Positions 35,622-47,844 of a DNA stretch of 64,000 nucleotides are shown piece by piece (within the stretch, counting starts at the first letter, position 1; every line of letters begins with the position of its first letter). The translations under genes were made by a program, and so were the position numbers. Source of the stretch: Lantana camara (lineage: Eukaryota; Streptophyta; Magnoliopsida; Lamiales; Verbenaceae). The notes under the pieces are model-generated. The model saw only the letters and a program-made list of their open reading frames with translations, did not search any database and was not told where the DNA came from. The stretch spans positions 81,522,001-81,586,000 of the forward strand of contig CM074862.1 in assembly GCA_037501455.1 (NCBI GenBank), written 5' to 3'.

Positions 35622-37548
35622 TGTTGGAAAACACGAATCAGAAAGCAGCGGAATTTAAAAAATTTTCCCAACAAAAGGACCTAGAACTCGCAATCGTGTA
35701 TCCAAATTCGTAAAGATAGAAAACTTACTTTTCTTTTATTCTTTCTTGAATCGTTTCAAGCCACCCAAGAACGCTCTTCTCGCGGCTTGATCCCCTCTCC
35801 TTGGTAAAGCTCGAATCTTCAAACTTCTAACTTGAAGTCTCTAGAGATAGTCCACCAACTTGATCACAATCTAACTAGTAAGGATGCTAGTTCTCTAGTT
35901 AGTGTTTAGGCTTAACCTAGGGCTTTGTTTATCTTGGAGAAAGGAAGGTGTTCAACACATGAACCAAGAATTGTCAATTAGCTCTAAAGGGGAGCATGAG
36001 CTCCCCTATATATAGGAAAGGGGAGGGGCGGCCGAACCTAGTCCTTATGGACTAAGGATTTGGTCCCTCTCTCCTATTACTTGATCATCAAGTAATTTTG
36101 ACCTTGACTTTGAATTCTAATTCAAATCAACTATCAAGAGAGCTAAAAATATCCAAACTATTTTTGGATAATTTTATACTTTATTTATTTAAAATAAATA
36201 ACTTATTTTATCTAATTAATTAATTCATAATTAATTAACTAGATTATTTTTCTCCAAAATAAGACTTTCTTTTTAATTCAAAATTAAACCAAAGTCTATT
36301 AAATAATTACCACATTTAATTATTTAATACATATATATATATATACAATATATATATATTCACACGTGTGTGACACGTGTCACTCACGTGAGCCACACGT
36401 GTGATTTCACACCTGTGGAACCCTCTTGGCCCGATTAACTCGTTTAATCATTTTTAAGCCTCAACTCATGTAACCAAGTTGTTGTGTGTGACCCTCTAGG
36501 TTCTCAATTCAATTAGCAGTGACCCTAATTAATTAATCAGTCCACAGATTAAACGACCATAGTCTAGCAACAGGTGTTTAACCCCTAGCTGAATTGGAAT
36601 GTTCGGATTCGACAGAACCTTTAAGTCATTGATTCATATGAGATACAATCCTCCTACTTACTATCTCTCAACCAAGATCTAGGGCAAGGGAATAATCAGA
36701 ACCCTAATAATCTGGTCTTAAAGCTAAGTGCATTTCATATCCATTTGATCTCAATCCAAGAAACCCTTTTCTTGATGTCTTGATCTACTGCCTTGGCCAA
36801 GGACTCCATATGGTATATGAATGACTTACACAATAAGAGATCACCTTGCAAATGCAAGTGTAGGTCCTTTCTTGATTCTCATTCACTTTCATGAATCACT
36901 TGTGCAGCCCCAGCATAAGCCTTGAATCAGTTGTCTAAGGCGACACCCTTTAAAGCTTATACCTAAGACTACAGAGTTAACTCATAAAGTGACAAGGAAC
37001 CTCAAGTCTTAAGGATCAATTAATCACATCAATGACTCGTGAGATATTTCCTAATCTGGAAGTTTCTATTTCCTGAAATAGAATCTTCCTTTCCCATTTA
37101 GGAATGTTCTCACACGGGGCACCTCAGTGAACTTACTTATTAAAGTAAGCACCCTCATGTATCATGCACGTATCAACTATACACTTTGCACCTCCATGAA
37201 ACAAGGTGGTCCTTCTTAAGGGCGTGATCCCATAAGCAAGCCTTAGAGGAGTCAGGTTGACACTCCCACTGTCTGTAGGACTCATCGGCTTGGAGTATTT
37301 TACTAATCATGACTTATGTGATTTAGGGCTCGTTTCATGAACCATTTCACCTAAATGGTAGAGTCCTAAAGTCATCAGGATTAGGGGAGTTCTCATACAT
37401 GCACAGCTAAAGTAAACGCATACCAAACAAGGGCATATAAAGAAGTGTTGCCTCAATTCGTTATTTCATTCAAAGATTGTTTGTGATTACAATAAGGAAA
37501 AGCACAAAGCGGATATACAATCGGCTTTCTAGGGCACTATTCCTAACA
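35622..37548 (-). mobile_element. Solo copia LTR 2 (1927 bp), TSD AAGAA
   Basis: Very close copy of 15680-17632 with the same ends, flanked by AAGAA at 35617-35621 and 37549-37553. It lies upstream of the hAT transposase start, probably in its leader or leader intron, and so is younger than the hAT. Minus-strand TATA region near 36004-36015; CACGTG cores at 36362-36400. Confidence 0.95.
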
Positions 37549-37820
37549 AAGAAAACCCTCAAAAACAGGATATATTGTAAATCACAACAAAAGCACAAAG
37601 ATCTCGTAATCAATTAAAGGGTAACAAGTGTGAAAATCGATTATACGAAATATTAAAATTTTAGACTAGATTTACCTTGAGAGTTGTTGTCTTGCTGACT
37701 TGCTCGACCCTGGAGCTGGAGATGGTGACACGGTCACACACCGGCGAAGAAGATGGCTAACACGGCGACGGAGCTGGGGTTAGCGCCTTGACCCTCAAAC
37801 AGTAGCAGCGGCGTAAAGAT

Positions 37821-37822
<2 letters not shown>

Positions 37823-37865
<43 letters not shown>
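37823..37865. repeat. Poly-T tract of 43 bases
   Basis: Unbroken T run in the hAT 5' side. It could be an old poly(A) tail on the minus strand, but I see no flanking duplication. Confidence 0.95.
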
Positions 37866-38119
37866 CTGAAATGAGTTTGGTTGTCTGAAGAGTGAAGAGT
37901 GATGAAGACTCTGAAGTCTGAACTGTGAAGTCAAGACTTAAGAAGTTTGTACTTTGATTTTGAAACACGATTTTGCAAATTGAAACACGTCTATTAATTA
38001 TTAAAGGTGTGGACTCACTGGACAGTGGAAGACTTAAAGAATCAGTGAAAAAGTACATATATAATATATTAATACGTAATATGTATTATATATATATATA
38101 TATATATAATTTTTTTTTA

Positions 38120-38279
38120 ATACATATATAAGTTCGGTATACGGTACGGTATGGTATACCATATCGAAATACCGATACCATACCGAATACCGAATCGTAG
38201 TTTCGGTTCGGTAATCGGTACGAACCAAAACTTCGATTCGGTTCGGTTCGGTCGGTTTTCCCAGAATATGCACACCCTT
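38120..38279. repeat. hAT right end with subterminal repeats
   Basis: Dense GGTTCGGT / ACCGAA words (38130-38260), then the terminal repeat ending CACACCCTTA, directly before TSD CTTATGCC. Confidence 0.85.
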
Positions 38280-38955
38280 ACTTATGCCTCAGCAATGGGT
38301 AGCCTAATGTATGCAATGTTGTGTACACGACCGGATGTGGCATATGCACTTAGTGTAATGAGCCATTTCCAATTAGACCCTGGAGAAGGTCGCTGGACTG
38401 CCATGAAGAATATCCTAAAGTACTTACAAAGCACTAAGGATTTGTTCTTAGTATATGGAGGACAGAAAGATCTAGTAATCGGAGGATACTGCGATGCAAG
38501 CTTTGCATCTGACTTAGATGATTTTAAGTCAATGTGAGGATACATTTTCTGCCTTAACGACGGAGCAATGAGTTGGAAAAGTTCCAAGCAAACAACCACT
38601 ACAGATTCGACCACTGAGGCCGAATACTTGGCTGCAAATGATGCAGTTAAGGAAGGTGTTTGGATTAGAAACTTCATTCAAGAGTTGAATGTCATTCCTA
38701 GCATGAAAGACCCCATTACTATGCTTTGTGACAACACTGGGTTGTTGCTCAAGCAAGAGAACCAAGATCTTACCAACGGACCAAACACATTATGAGGAAG
38801 TATCACCTAATCTGTGATATCATCAAATGAGGTGATGCGCAAATAGAGAGTGTCGCATCAGCAGAGAACGTGGCAGACCCGCTTACTAAACCCCTTAGTC
38901 AAGAAGCTTTCAAAGGTTATCTTGCGAAGATGGGACTTAGATTAGCTCCTGAATG
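38280..38955 (+). pseudogene. Copia A RT end and RNase H
   Basis: Continuation of the RT cut at 20281: SAMGSLMYAMLCTRPDVAYA, then the copia RNase H with YCDASFASD (near 38490), TTEAEYLA (near 38615) and LCDNTG (near 38728), ending with LTKPLSQEAF (near 38885) and a stop TGA at 38953-38955. Stops at 38535 (TGA) and a frame change near 38790 disable it. A PPT-like purine stretch (GGGCAACTGGGAGAG, 38964-38978) leads directly into the 3' LTR. Confidence 0.9.
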
Positions 38956-38978
38956 ACTTTGATGGGCAACTGGGAGAG

Positions 38979-39850
38979 TGTTAGGAATAGTGCCCTTAAA
39001 GCCGATTGTATATCCACTTTAGTACTTTCCTTTTGTAAATCACAGACAATCTTTGAGTAATAAACGAACTTTGGCAACACTTCTTTATATGCTCTTGTTT
39101 GATTGTATGATTACTTTAACTGTACATGTATAAGAACTCCTCTAATCAATATGAGTTATAGGACTCAACCATTTAGGTGAAATGATTCATGGAACGAGCC
39201 CTATATCACATAAGTCATGATTAGAAATCACTCCAAGCCAATGAGTCCTAAAGACAGTGGGAGTGTCGATTTGACTCGTTCAAGGCTTGCTCGTCTGATC
39301 ACACCCTTAAGAAGGACCACCTTATTTCATGAGGTACAAAGTGTATTGCTAATACGTGCGTGATACATGGGGGTGCTTACTTATTCTAAGTAAGTGCACT
39401 GAGGTGTCCCGTGTGAGAAGATTCCTAAATGGGAAAGAAAGTTTCTATTTCTGGAAATAGAAACTTCCAGATTAGGAAATATTCACGAGTCATTGATGTG
39501 ATTAAGTGATCCTTAGACTTGAGGTTCCATTGATACTTTATGGGCTAATTCTGTAGTCTTAGGTATAAGCTTTAAAGGGTGTCGCCTTAGACAACTGATT
39601 CAAAGCTTATGCCGGGGCTGCACAAGTGGCACATGAAAGTATATGAGAATCGATAAAGGACCTACACTTGCATTAGCAAGTTGATCTCTTATTGTGTAAG
39701 TAATTCATATGCCATCCATGAGTCCTTGGCCAAGGCAGTGGATCAAGACATCAAGACATGAGTTTCTTGGATTTAGATCAAATGGATATAAAATGCACTT
39801 AACTTCAAGATCAAGATTATTAGGGTTCTAATTATTCCCTTACCCTAGAA
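38979..39850 (+). repeat. Copia A 3' LTR, 5' part only
   Basis: Starts TGTTAGGAATAGTGCCC, the family start seen in the two solo LTRs. Similarity to them stops at about 39850 after TTACCCTAG; about 1.1 kb of LTR is missing. Because the 5' LTR keeps only the other end, the two LTRs of copia A do not overlap and cannot be used for dating. Confidence 0.85.
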
Positions 39851-40296
39851 AAGGGACTGTAGAGGTCAAGGTCGGGAAGAAGTGAGTCCGGGAGCCCTAA
39901 ATTTTAATTAAGATGGACAACGAGTCGGGAAAGGATTGGAAGAAGCCAAGTAGCGTGGAAAATACAAGTTCATGGAAGGTGACAATACTACGGACAAGTT
40001 CATGGAAAGTGACAATACAAGTTCATGTATGTAGCTGCTATGATTGTTTGTGAGTGTGATAAGTATATATATATATCGTGCATGGCTAAATTAATTTGTG
40101 TGTGTGCATGTTTATTTATATACAAGTGCATGCATGAATTATGTTTTACTACATATATATGTATATAGTGTATTAATGTGTGATAGTGTATAGTGTAAAT
40201 GTTATATATGCATGCATGTAAAAGTACGTATATAAATATAAATCTTGCATGCACGTATATAAATATAAATCTCGCTGGCACACCGGCCCGGGCCCC
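39851..40296. other. Unassigned segment, likely inside a truncated LTR element
   Basis: About 450 bp with no gene. It holds a short imperfect repeat (ACAAGTTCATGGAA and GTGACAATAC, two to three times between 39966 and 40026) and AT/GT-rich sequence. It lies next to a minus-strand PBS and may be the internal region of the TRIM-like element. Confidence 0.5.
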
Positions 40297-40508
40297 GGCT
40301 CTGATACCATTTGTAACAGCCCAAAAATACGCCTGTAGTTATTGTCCGTTTTGCTATCCATAAGTCGGCATAGCCTCACGGTTTTGTTCTTCCTGGTGGA
40401 ATTTAAGCCAAAGGCGCCCACCCAGGAAAAGGCCTCTACAGGGAAGAGGTATCCACCCCTTTATAAGGAAGGCTTAGTTCTTCCCTTCCTCCAGTGTGGG
40501 ACATTACA
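40297..40508 (-). mobile_element. TRIM-like LTR (197 bp) with primer binding site
   Basis: LTR 40312-40508: minus-strand start TGTAATGTCCCACAC and end GGGCTGTTACA, with a TATA-like CTTATAAAGG at about 40459. Two bases on is the PBS TGGTATCAGAGCC (40309-40297). Short LTRs of this size with a Met primer site are typical of TRIM elements. No 3' LTR is seen to the left. It abuts the C2 RNase H frame with no visible gap. Confidence 0.65.
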
Positions 40509-40905
40509 TAACATGTGTCGCGTAACACCTTTGTAAGAATGTCTGCTAGCTGGTCTTCAGAGCGCACAAACGGAAGTGAAATTATCCCTCTTTCCAACTT
40601 TTCTTTGATAAAGTGGCAATAAATCTCCACATACTTCGTCCTAACATGTTGCACTGGATTCTCGAATATGTGAATCGCTGCCTTGTTATCACATTTTAAT
40701 GGACACGGCCCCATTGGAGGAAATCCCAGCTCGGTCATCAGCTTTCTTAACCATAAAACTTCTGATAGCCCCTTAGCAATCCTTCTAAACTCAGCTTCAG
40801 CACTTGAGAGTGCCACCACCTTTTGCTTTTTGCTTCTCCAGGTAACTAGGTTTCCCCCATCAAAGGTAAAGTACCCTGAAGTTGACCTCCTGTCGATCGG
40901 GCTCC
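40509..40905 (-). pseudogene. C2 copia RNase H end
   Basis: Minus-strand RNase H of copia element C2: VALSSAEAEFRRIAKG near 40815, LKCDNKAAIHI near 40705, and the end LADILTKVLRD near 40530. It runs into the TRIM-like LTR at 40508, so the last residues, PPT and 3' LTR of C2 are missing. Confidence 0.88.
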
Positions 40906-42430
40906 CTACCTAATCTGTATCCGTATAGGCCGCTATCTGCAGATGGCCATTTTTCCTAAACAGAATCCCGAATCCCTGTATCTGGAGATCCTTTCAAGTA
41001 CCTAAGTATTTGTAATGTAGCTTCCATATGCTTTTTCTTGTGTTTGTGCATAAACTGACTTACCACCCCAACAACATACTCAATGTCAGGCCTAGTGTGC
41101 GAAAGGTATATGAGTTTGCCAATGAGGTGCTGGTATCTTGCTCGATCAGCTAGTTTGGCTCCTTCAGTAATCCTTAACCCATGATTGAGTATCATGGGTG
41201 TATCACTAGGCTTACAATCCACCATCCCTATTTCTGCAAGTAGGTTAAGTATATACTTTCTCTGTGACAGATAGATCCCTTGACTTGATCGCATGATTTC
41301 GATCCCTAAGAAATACTTCAGGTATCCTAGGTCTTTCATCTCAAATTCCTGAAAAAAATTCTTTTGGAGTTCTTTCATTTCCTCAGTAATCACCATGTCG
41401 TCAACATATATGATCAGCCAATTGATCTTCTCGCCTCTTTTCTTCAAAAACAGAGTGTGATCTGAACCACTCTGCATGTACCATGTACCCATATTTTTTC
41501 ATTGCCACAGTAAACCTTCCAAACCATGCCTTAAGGGACTGTTTCAACCCATACAACGCCTTTTTGAGCCTGCATACCTCATGGTTACCGAATTCATGGG
41601 AGAACCCTGGTGGGACCTCTATATAAACTTCTTCTGAAAGATCACCGTGGAGGAAGGCATTGTTTACATCAAATTGGTGAAGGGACCAATTATGATTAAC
41701 CGCCACTGAGAAAAAGGACCCGAAATGTGTTGAACTTAGCAACCGGAGAGAAGGTCTCTGCATAATCTACTCCATAGGTCTGAGTGTACCCTTTGGCAAC
41801 CAGCCGGGCTTTGTATCGCTCAATGGACCCTCGGTCTTTCTTTTAATTATAAACACCCACCGAGAACCAACCGGCTTCTTGCCAGGAGGCCGCTGGCATT
41901 TTTCCCAAGTACTGTTCTTATTTAGTGCGTTCATTTCATCATGCATTACATGTTTCCACTCGGGGATCCTCATTGCTTCATCCACGCTTCGTGATAAATC
42001 CTCAGCATAAATAGCAGCTGAGAAGACCTTTACCAGGCTCCCCCTGACTAGGTTAGCTACTACCATTTGGGGGGGTATCCCACGCGTAGTTCGGGCGGGG
42101 AGTACATACTTATCTGTCTATGTCTCACCTGCGGGGTTAGGACTAACAACATTGTGATCCAAAACAGGTGTAACATTTGTAACACTTGTACTAACCTCGG
42201 GGATATCGGCATAGGAAGATAATGGGGGCGTGGTCATTTCCTGGTCTTCTTGAATCTCTGTATGGTATGTGGGGGATGAACCTTCTACAGATGATAAAGG
42301 TGTTGCACAGAGCCAATCTAGTGGGTTCTTCTGTTGTGTACTCTCCCCCTGGACACTAGGTTGGCTCGAAGCCTGGAAAAAATACTCAGTTTCCACAAGG
42401 TCACAATCAACCGTGACAAACATCCGACGT
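40906..42430 (-). pseudogene. C2 copia reverse transcriptase
   Basis: Several minus-strand frames together give the RT: the variable linker before RT (42423-42118), WVFIIKRK near 41850, VNNAFLHGDL near 41655, LKKALYGLKQSLKAWF near 41565, the catalytic IYVDDMVI near 41405-41390, FEMKDLGYLKYFLGIE near 41325 and LIYLSHTRPDIEYVVG near 41080. Frameshifts near 41830, 41770 and 41480 and several stops make it dead. It is closely related to the C3 fragment at 47845. Confidence 0.9.
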
Positions 42431-43320
42431 GTTTTAGGGTGAAAACACCGCTAGCCCTTTTGGTTAATCCCGTATCCCACAAAGACATATTTCTCAGCAG
42501 AAGGATCAAGTTTGGTTCTGTGGATAGTGGGCACATGGACAAACACGGAGCACACAAAGACCTGGGGTGTAAGGGCTAAGGTTGGTGGTACATGGGTATG
42601 GTCACTCAGGCACTGTATAGGCATGCAGAAGCTTAGTATTTTTGTGGGAAGGCGGTTAGCTAGATAAGTGGCAGTGGCTAGAGCTTCGGGCCAGTAGGAG
42701 AGGGCAACGCAAGACTCAAGCATCAAGGCCCGAGTGATTTCCAAAAGAAAACGATTTTTTCATTCGGCTACCCCATTCTGTTGTGGTGTATACGGGCAAG
42801 TGGTTTGGTGCATAAGGCCATTTTCGGAGAAAAAAGACTGCATTTTTTGGTTAAGAAACTCCCCCTCATTGTCGGACCTGAGTATTTTAACCTGAGCATC
42901 AAATTGAGTTTGAATCATACTATAAACATGGGTGAATTTTTCGAAAACATCAGACTTATGTTTCAACAAATAAACCCAACTCATACGTGTGCAATCATCA
43001 ATGTAGGTTACAAAATAAAGAAAACCTTCCCCTCCAGTAACTGGGGTAGGCCCCCTCAGAGTGAATTAACGGAAAAGGGATATCAACCCGAGTATTGTTC
43101 AAAGGAAAAGATTGTCTGTGACTTTTGGCTAACACACAAGTATCACAAGATAAATTGGTACTATAAAACTTAGGAAAAAGCTTTTTAAGATAACCATCAG
43201 ATGGGTGTCCCAGACGTTGATGCCACAACCAACTCTGTCTGTCATCCGACCCCTGAGCCATTAGTGTTCGTCCCTCGTTGTTACTTCATCAACAAAATAG
43301 AGACCCCCTCGTTCAGTACC
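42431..43320 (-). pseudogene. C2 copia pre-integrase and integrase
   Basis: Minus strand: the zinc-binding LWHQRLGHPSDGYL near 43220 with CDTCVLAK near 43145, then the integrase core with LRSDNEGEFL near 42870 and PQQNGVAE near 42770, followed by the YWPEALATATYLANRLP segment near 42690 and YVFVGY near 42490. The first catalytic Asp region is damaged (near 43060). Stops and shifts throughout. Confidence 0.88.
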
Positions 43321-43429
43321 ATGCCCAATTATCTTCCTCGTACGGATATCCTGCAAAACATAGAAAGTGGGTACATTACAAAGGTGCAATTCAATTATTT
43401 GGTAACATGACTGATAGATAACAATTTGT

Positions 43430-44000
43430 TAGATAATGAAGGAACAAACAAACTATTTGACAATCTCAATGTAGGAGACAACTCAATCACACCCCCTCCC
43501 TTAACTGAAATAATTTCAGCACTAGCAGTTTGAATTGTTTGTATTCTCGAAACCTGTGCTGCAATTATGTCAGACGGGTTATACGTGACTGTGTCCGTAG
43601 CCCCACAATCAAATATCCATCCGAATTTTTTAGCAATCTCAGGTACATGTAAAGCATTGATATCAGAATTAGAATTAAATTTATTAAGTAGGGAGCAAAG
43701 AGGGAATTTCCCTTCCTTTTGCCCTATACCTGAAGATTCGACCTCTACTTTCCTTTTGTTATTCTCACCGCCTTTAGGGCTTCTCTCCTAGTCTCTCTCT
43801 TGCTCAATTCCTGCCGCCATGATGGTGACTTCGCCACCGTCTTCTCCGGCACCAGCACTGCTGGCGGCCGCCACAACCCCGCGGCCCCGCCCTTTGCCAG
43901 AATTGGTCGTCTTCTCCCTCGGCTCCCACCACTCTGGGCAGCCCATAATCTCGAAACACCCCTTCTTCAAATGCCCTATTTTTTGCAATAATCACAGAGA
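43430..44000 (-). pseudogene. C2 copia gag end and protease
   Basis: Minus strand: end of a zinc knuckle (KIGHLKKGCFEIMGCPEWW, near 43985-43930), then a Gly-rich linker, then a protease region with WIFDCGATDTVT near 43620-43585 (the family has D-S-G-A) and the later LSNSLFVPSLSNKLLS near 43450. Frame changes around 43790. Confidence 0.75.
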
Positions 44001-44088
44001 AGATCAGCTTTTTTTTTTCGAGAAGGTGGTGGTGACGGCTTCGATTGGTCTGTCCGACGGGTGAATTTCGGAGTGCCTGATCTGGGTT

Positions 44089-44597
44089 TTACTCCTTGTC
44101 CCTGTACTGATAAACCAGTTTCGATACCTGATGATGTGTTGGCTTGTTGGAGGCTGCGGATGGGCCTAAAATGGTTCTTCGGACGGTTTCCCGACGAATA
44201 ATAACATATGCGGGATCCACTGAGTGTAGGTCCATTTCTTTCAGTATGTCCCTTATAATCGCATCAAACTCTGGATTTATGCCTGAAAAGAACTTGAACA
44301 TGCGGTGTTCATCCTGAATTTTGTTGAATTTGGTGATATCGCTTGGGAGTTCCATGGGATTGGGTCTTCGTATATCGATTTCGGGCCAGATGCTCTTGCT
44401 GAGGCTGAAGTATTCTTCAAGCGAGTGTTGGTCTTGTCGAATCCGATCTGCTTTGGTTATTAGATCGAAAATCTGTAAGCTGTCTCCCCAGATTGGTATG
44501 TTGTTAATAACTCTTTCCATAAATCTCGTGTGGTGCGTTAATGGATGAATTGGGTTACCAGGTTAGGTTCGATAGCCTATGTAATCCAACTAAAAAC
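44089..44597 (-). pseudogene. C2 copia gag, main part
   Basis: Minus-strand gag core with the open stretch 44520-44089: WGDSLQIFDLITKADRIRQ, FNKIQDEHRMFKFFSGINPEFD, the gag pattern of this copia group. The segment upstream (44597-44520) carries stops. A solo LTR (44603-47306) separates it from the first part of gag at 47312. Confidence 0.85.
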
Positions 44598-44602
44598 CTG
44601 CA

Positions 44603-47306
44603 TGTAACACCCTGGTTTTCCCTTTTTGCATTATGTGATATTATATAAATTTCATAGCGTTATATACATTATATTTCCATGAAATTATATGAAATTGTTG
44701 TTAATGTGAGAAATTATATGAATTAATTGTTAAGTGCCTAATTCTTATATGTGACCTTACTTGATCTTTTCTAAACATATGAACTTAATTGCATTAGTAT
44801 GCATGGGTTTAATTGATAATTTTCCATGGAATAAAACTTGATTGCATGCATTCAATTAATTGAAGGACTTAAGTGCAAAAAGTGGTGAGTCATGTATTTT
44901 AGTGGACGACTTTGTAAAATATCTTATGCATCTCATCTCTTCCATTTCATTCATTATCTTTCATCCAAGACCACACACAATCACACACTCATCTCGGTTT
45001 AAAACACCAACAAGAAGGAAGGAGATTTCATCATTTGTCAAGCCATAATTCAAGGGGAAATTGCATTATTTGAAGCATCACAACTACCATCACTTTATCT
45101 CTTCCATCCTTTCTTTCATTCAAGGTATATGTAAGTTATGTGATTGATCTCTTGAGTTCATATGGAAGTAGGGTTGGTGATTTGGAGGTGATTTCTTGTT
45201 TATAAGTGATTAGAAGCATGTTTAGGAGCATTACACTTCATACCTTACATGAATTTATGGTTTATGTGAGAGTTGGATAGTATGAGATTATATGGGTTTT
45301 GAATGGTGAATTCTTGATGATCTATGCATGGTTCCTTGGATTATATGAAGCTTAATTGATAGATATGATCATATGCATGTTAGATGCTAGTTTTGAGTTG
45401 ATTTCTTGCCTTGATTTGGTGTTGGGATGGCTTGGGAGCCATTTTTCGATCCTTGCCCTGTTTTTCCCCTGTTTTTTCAGACACAGACTTCCCACACGCC
45501 CGTGTGGTCTCCCAGTTCATTTTCCACACGCCCGTGTGGGTACCCATTTTCGTGACAGACAGTTTCCACACGTCTGTGTCTGCTTCTAGTGCATTTTTCA
45601 CACGCCCTTTTACCCCTTAAATGAACTCCGATTGACCTGATTTTTAAACTATTGGAAACTTCTTGAAGTCTAGAACAACCTCCAATTGAAATCATCTTAA
45701 TATATTTTGTCTTTTGTGAGATATAATAAATTATTTTTGGTGTCACCACTTTATCGGAAATCTACAATCACCTAACTTTGAGCGTACACCATTTTCTCCT
45801 CATTTTGAAATAGAATACGAGACATATATCTTCAGAAAGGTCTATGTGTCTAGTTTCATATCCAAAAAATAAAACTCAATTCTAACTTCTAGAAATCAAG
45901 ATATTTCAGTTTTCCTACAGCTTGTGCATTCCCAAAAACTGTCAACTTTTGCCAAACTTTGCCAAAACCTCTTTTATTGCATTCCTTTCACTTCCTTGGC
46001 TCCCATGTGTGACTTATATGAGTTATATACTTAGTTTATTGATAATTATGCTCTTATTTTACATTCCTTAATTGTTATTCCATTATATATTGATTATGAA
46101 TTGGCTGTGTGTCTTAAATGGTTTATATGAGTCGTGTCTCACGTGTAGTTGTCCTTGTTACACAAATTTTCTTCCCGTTGACGAGGAGCAAGCTTCATAG
46201 TTGTATCCTTACTTTCTTTTTCGATAAAGGTGAGGTTTAATTCTAGATATATAGAACCCATACGACCCTATATGATGTTTTAAGCCAAAATGTATCTATA
46301 TATCTATAGTTTTCCAAACCTTATTGATTTTAAATGGAGTTCCTAAATTGAACTGAACTGATTGACTGTATTGGTGAGTAAGCATGTTCACTGTGGGCCC
46401 GAGGGTAGTGTATTGAGCCAACTGGGAAAGCAAGGGCTGACGGGTAACTCTTGCACTATCCTCACCATTTTGGGATCACCTCTGAATCCACCAAGAAGTT
46501 TGGTGGAGGAAGAAATCCCATGCGTGGAAGTCATGTTCCTGACGTATACTATGCATGGATGGTTGGGTCTTGCAAGCCCACCATCACCCAGAGGAAAAAG
46601 GGTTCATGAAACTGCTAATTGTGCACTGTAACAACTTGCATGATCACTATTGAATTGAAACCTATATATTGATTGTTCACTATTGGAGTAAAGGTTGGAG
46701 ATTGCCCTCACTCGTCGGACCACGGATTGAATGAATAATGATTGAATTATAAATTAGATAGTTATAATCTCGGGCAAGAATTCACTCCATTCCTGAACTT
46801 ATATTGTTTTTCTTTATAAAATCTTACCTGAGATTATGGCTTGCATGATATGTGCGCTTATACTTATTTAAACCCCTCACTCAGTGTTTCATAGACTGAT
46901 ACCTCACTTTTTAGGTCTTGCAGGTGTGTGCTAGGCGGGATTGAGTCGGGGTAAGTCTTTACTTTGAGTCTAGCACAGTTCATTTATCTATTTGATGCAT
47001 ATGTATTGCTTACGAATTGTTATGGTATCTATGTATATTATGACTTTTCTTTGGAAAATTGATATTGTATATATTGAAATGAGGAAAATGAACTTGAAAG
47101 ATGTTAAGGACATGAATGTATATTATGCTTCCGTTTTAATTGTCATGCATATTGGTAACTGTTTGAGGGGTAGTCCCGCCTAGCTAGATTGTTTTTTTTA
47201 TTGTCTCCCGTTCGCTATAGGCTTGATTCATGTATGGGTGTTCGTTCCATATGTGGATTGAGCTATAGTGCGGGGGATGTGGCTACCTAGTGTTTCGGGT
47301 GCTACA
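44603..47306 (+). mobile_element. G3: chromovirus-like solo LTR (2704 bp), TSD CTGCA
   Basis: Starts TGTAACACCCTGG, ends TTTCGGGTGCTACA, flanked by CTGCA at 44598-44602 and 47307-47311, inside C2 gag. The ends are of the same type as G1, G2 and G4. No internal region. At 45492-45608 it holds repeated palindromes of CCACACG-CC-CGTGTGG type. A possible splice donor in the LTR is near 45124 (CAAGGTATATGTAAG). Confidence 0.93.
45492..45608. repeat. Palindrome array in G3 LTR
   Basis: CCACACGCCCGTGTGG at 45492-45507 and again at 45524-45539, a weaker CCACACGTCTGTGT at 45566, and a half copy TCACACGCCC near 45598. Spacing is about 32-42 bp. Confidence 0.85.
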
Positions 47307-47311
47307 CTGCA

Positions 47312-47640
47312 AACCCTTCTATTTCCAGGTTGGATATGCATCCTCTGTTTCTGCAGGTGGTGCCGGGCGGCCGGTTAGGTAGCTTAGACGCCCTCACATA
47401 CCGATCGTAATCTCGAGCAACCTTGCCCATAAGACATAATTATCATTGTTTAACTTTACGTCTATGGTTACTGGTCCGTCGGAATTAGAGTGTGACGGTT
47501 GAGGTTTTTGTTGTTGCAGAATTTGGGATAAGATTGTTGCCGCCTCGGACAACGCCAGTGGTAGGGAGTTCTACCCCGTTGCCCATTGTTACGGTTTTGG
47601 TAGCTTCGATAGATAATGATGCCAATCACAGATCCTAAGG
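47312..47640 (-). pseudogene. C2 copia gag, N-terminal part
   Basis: Minus strand: a stretch with VKLNNDNYVLWARLLE (near 47470-47420), the usual N-terminal segment of this gag type, then degraded sequence up to the G3 insertion. No intact frame. Confidence 0.7.
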
Positions 47641-47647
47641 ATCATGT

Positions 47648-47660
47648 GGCACTGATACCA
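47648..47660 (-). promoter_or_regulatory. C2 primer binding site
   Basis: Minus-strand TGGTATCAGTGCC directly after the LTR end, one base different from the usual TGGTATCAGAGCC. Confidence 0.8.
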
Positions 47661-47844
47661 TGTTAAAAAGTAAGAAATTCATAAAGAAGATATAGGGAAG
47701 AACGTATGTTTATTAGATTGCTTGAATGAATACAAGAGAATTACATCCAAGAGCATAAATAGAGATCTAAATCCCAAATCATAGGACATACAATCCCGTA
47801 ATACAAGAGATAGGATACTAATTCCTAAAATACCAAAGTCAACA
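47661..47844 (-). repeat. C2 5' LTR (184 bp)
   Basis: Minus-strand start TGTTGACTTTGG and end TTTTTAACA, followed by the PBS. A TATA-like CTATTTATGC is near 47760. It sits next to plus-strand RT sequence of C3, so C2 probably inserted into C3; no matching 3' LTR is found to confirm this. Confidence 0.8.

Larger units (their letters stand above)
20290..38279 (-). mobile_element. hAT DNA transposon, expanded to 18 kb by nested insertions
   Basis: Ends TAGGGGTGTTCA (20290) and, inverted, TAAGGGTGTGCA (38279), flanked by the 8-bp duplication CTTATGCC at 20282-20289 and 38280-38287. It sits inside copia A RT, so it is younger than copia A. Both subterminal regions are full of CCGAAC / GGTTCGG words on both strands. 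Its transposase gene is on the minus strand (35505 to 20801). Without the Tat element (12.4 kb) and the solo LTR (1.93 kb) the hAT would be about 3.65 kb, a normal size. Confidence 0.93.
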
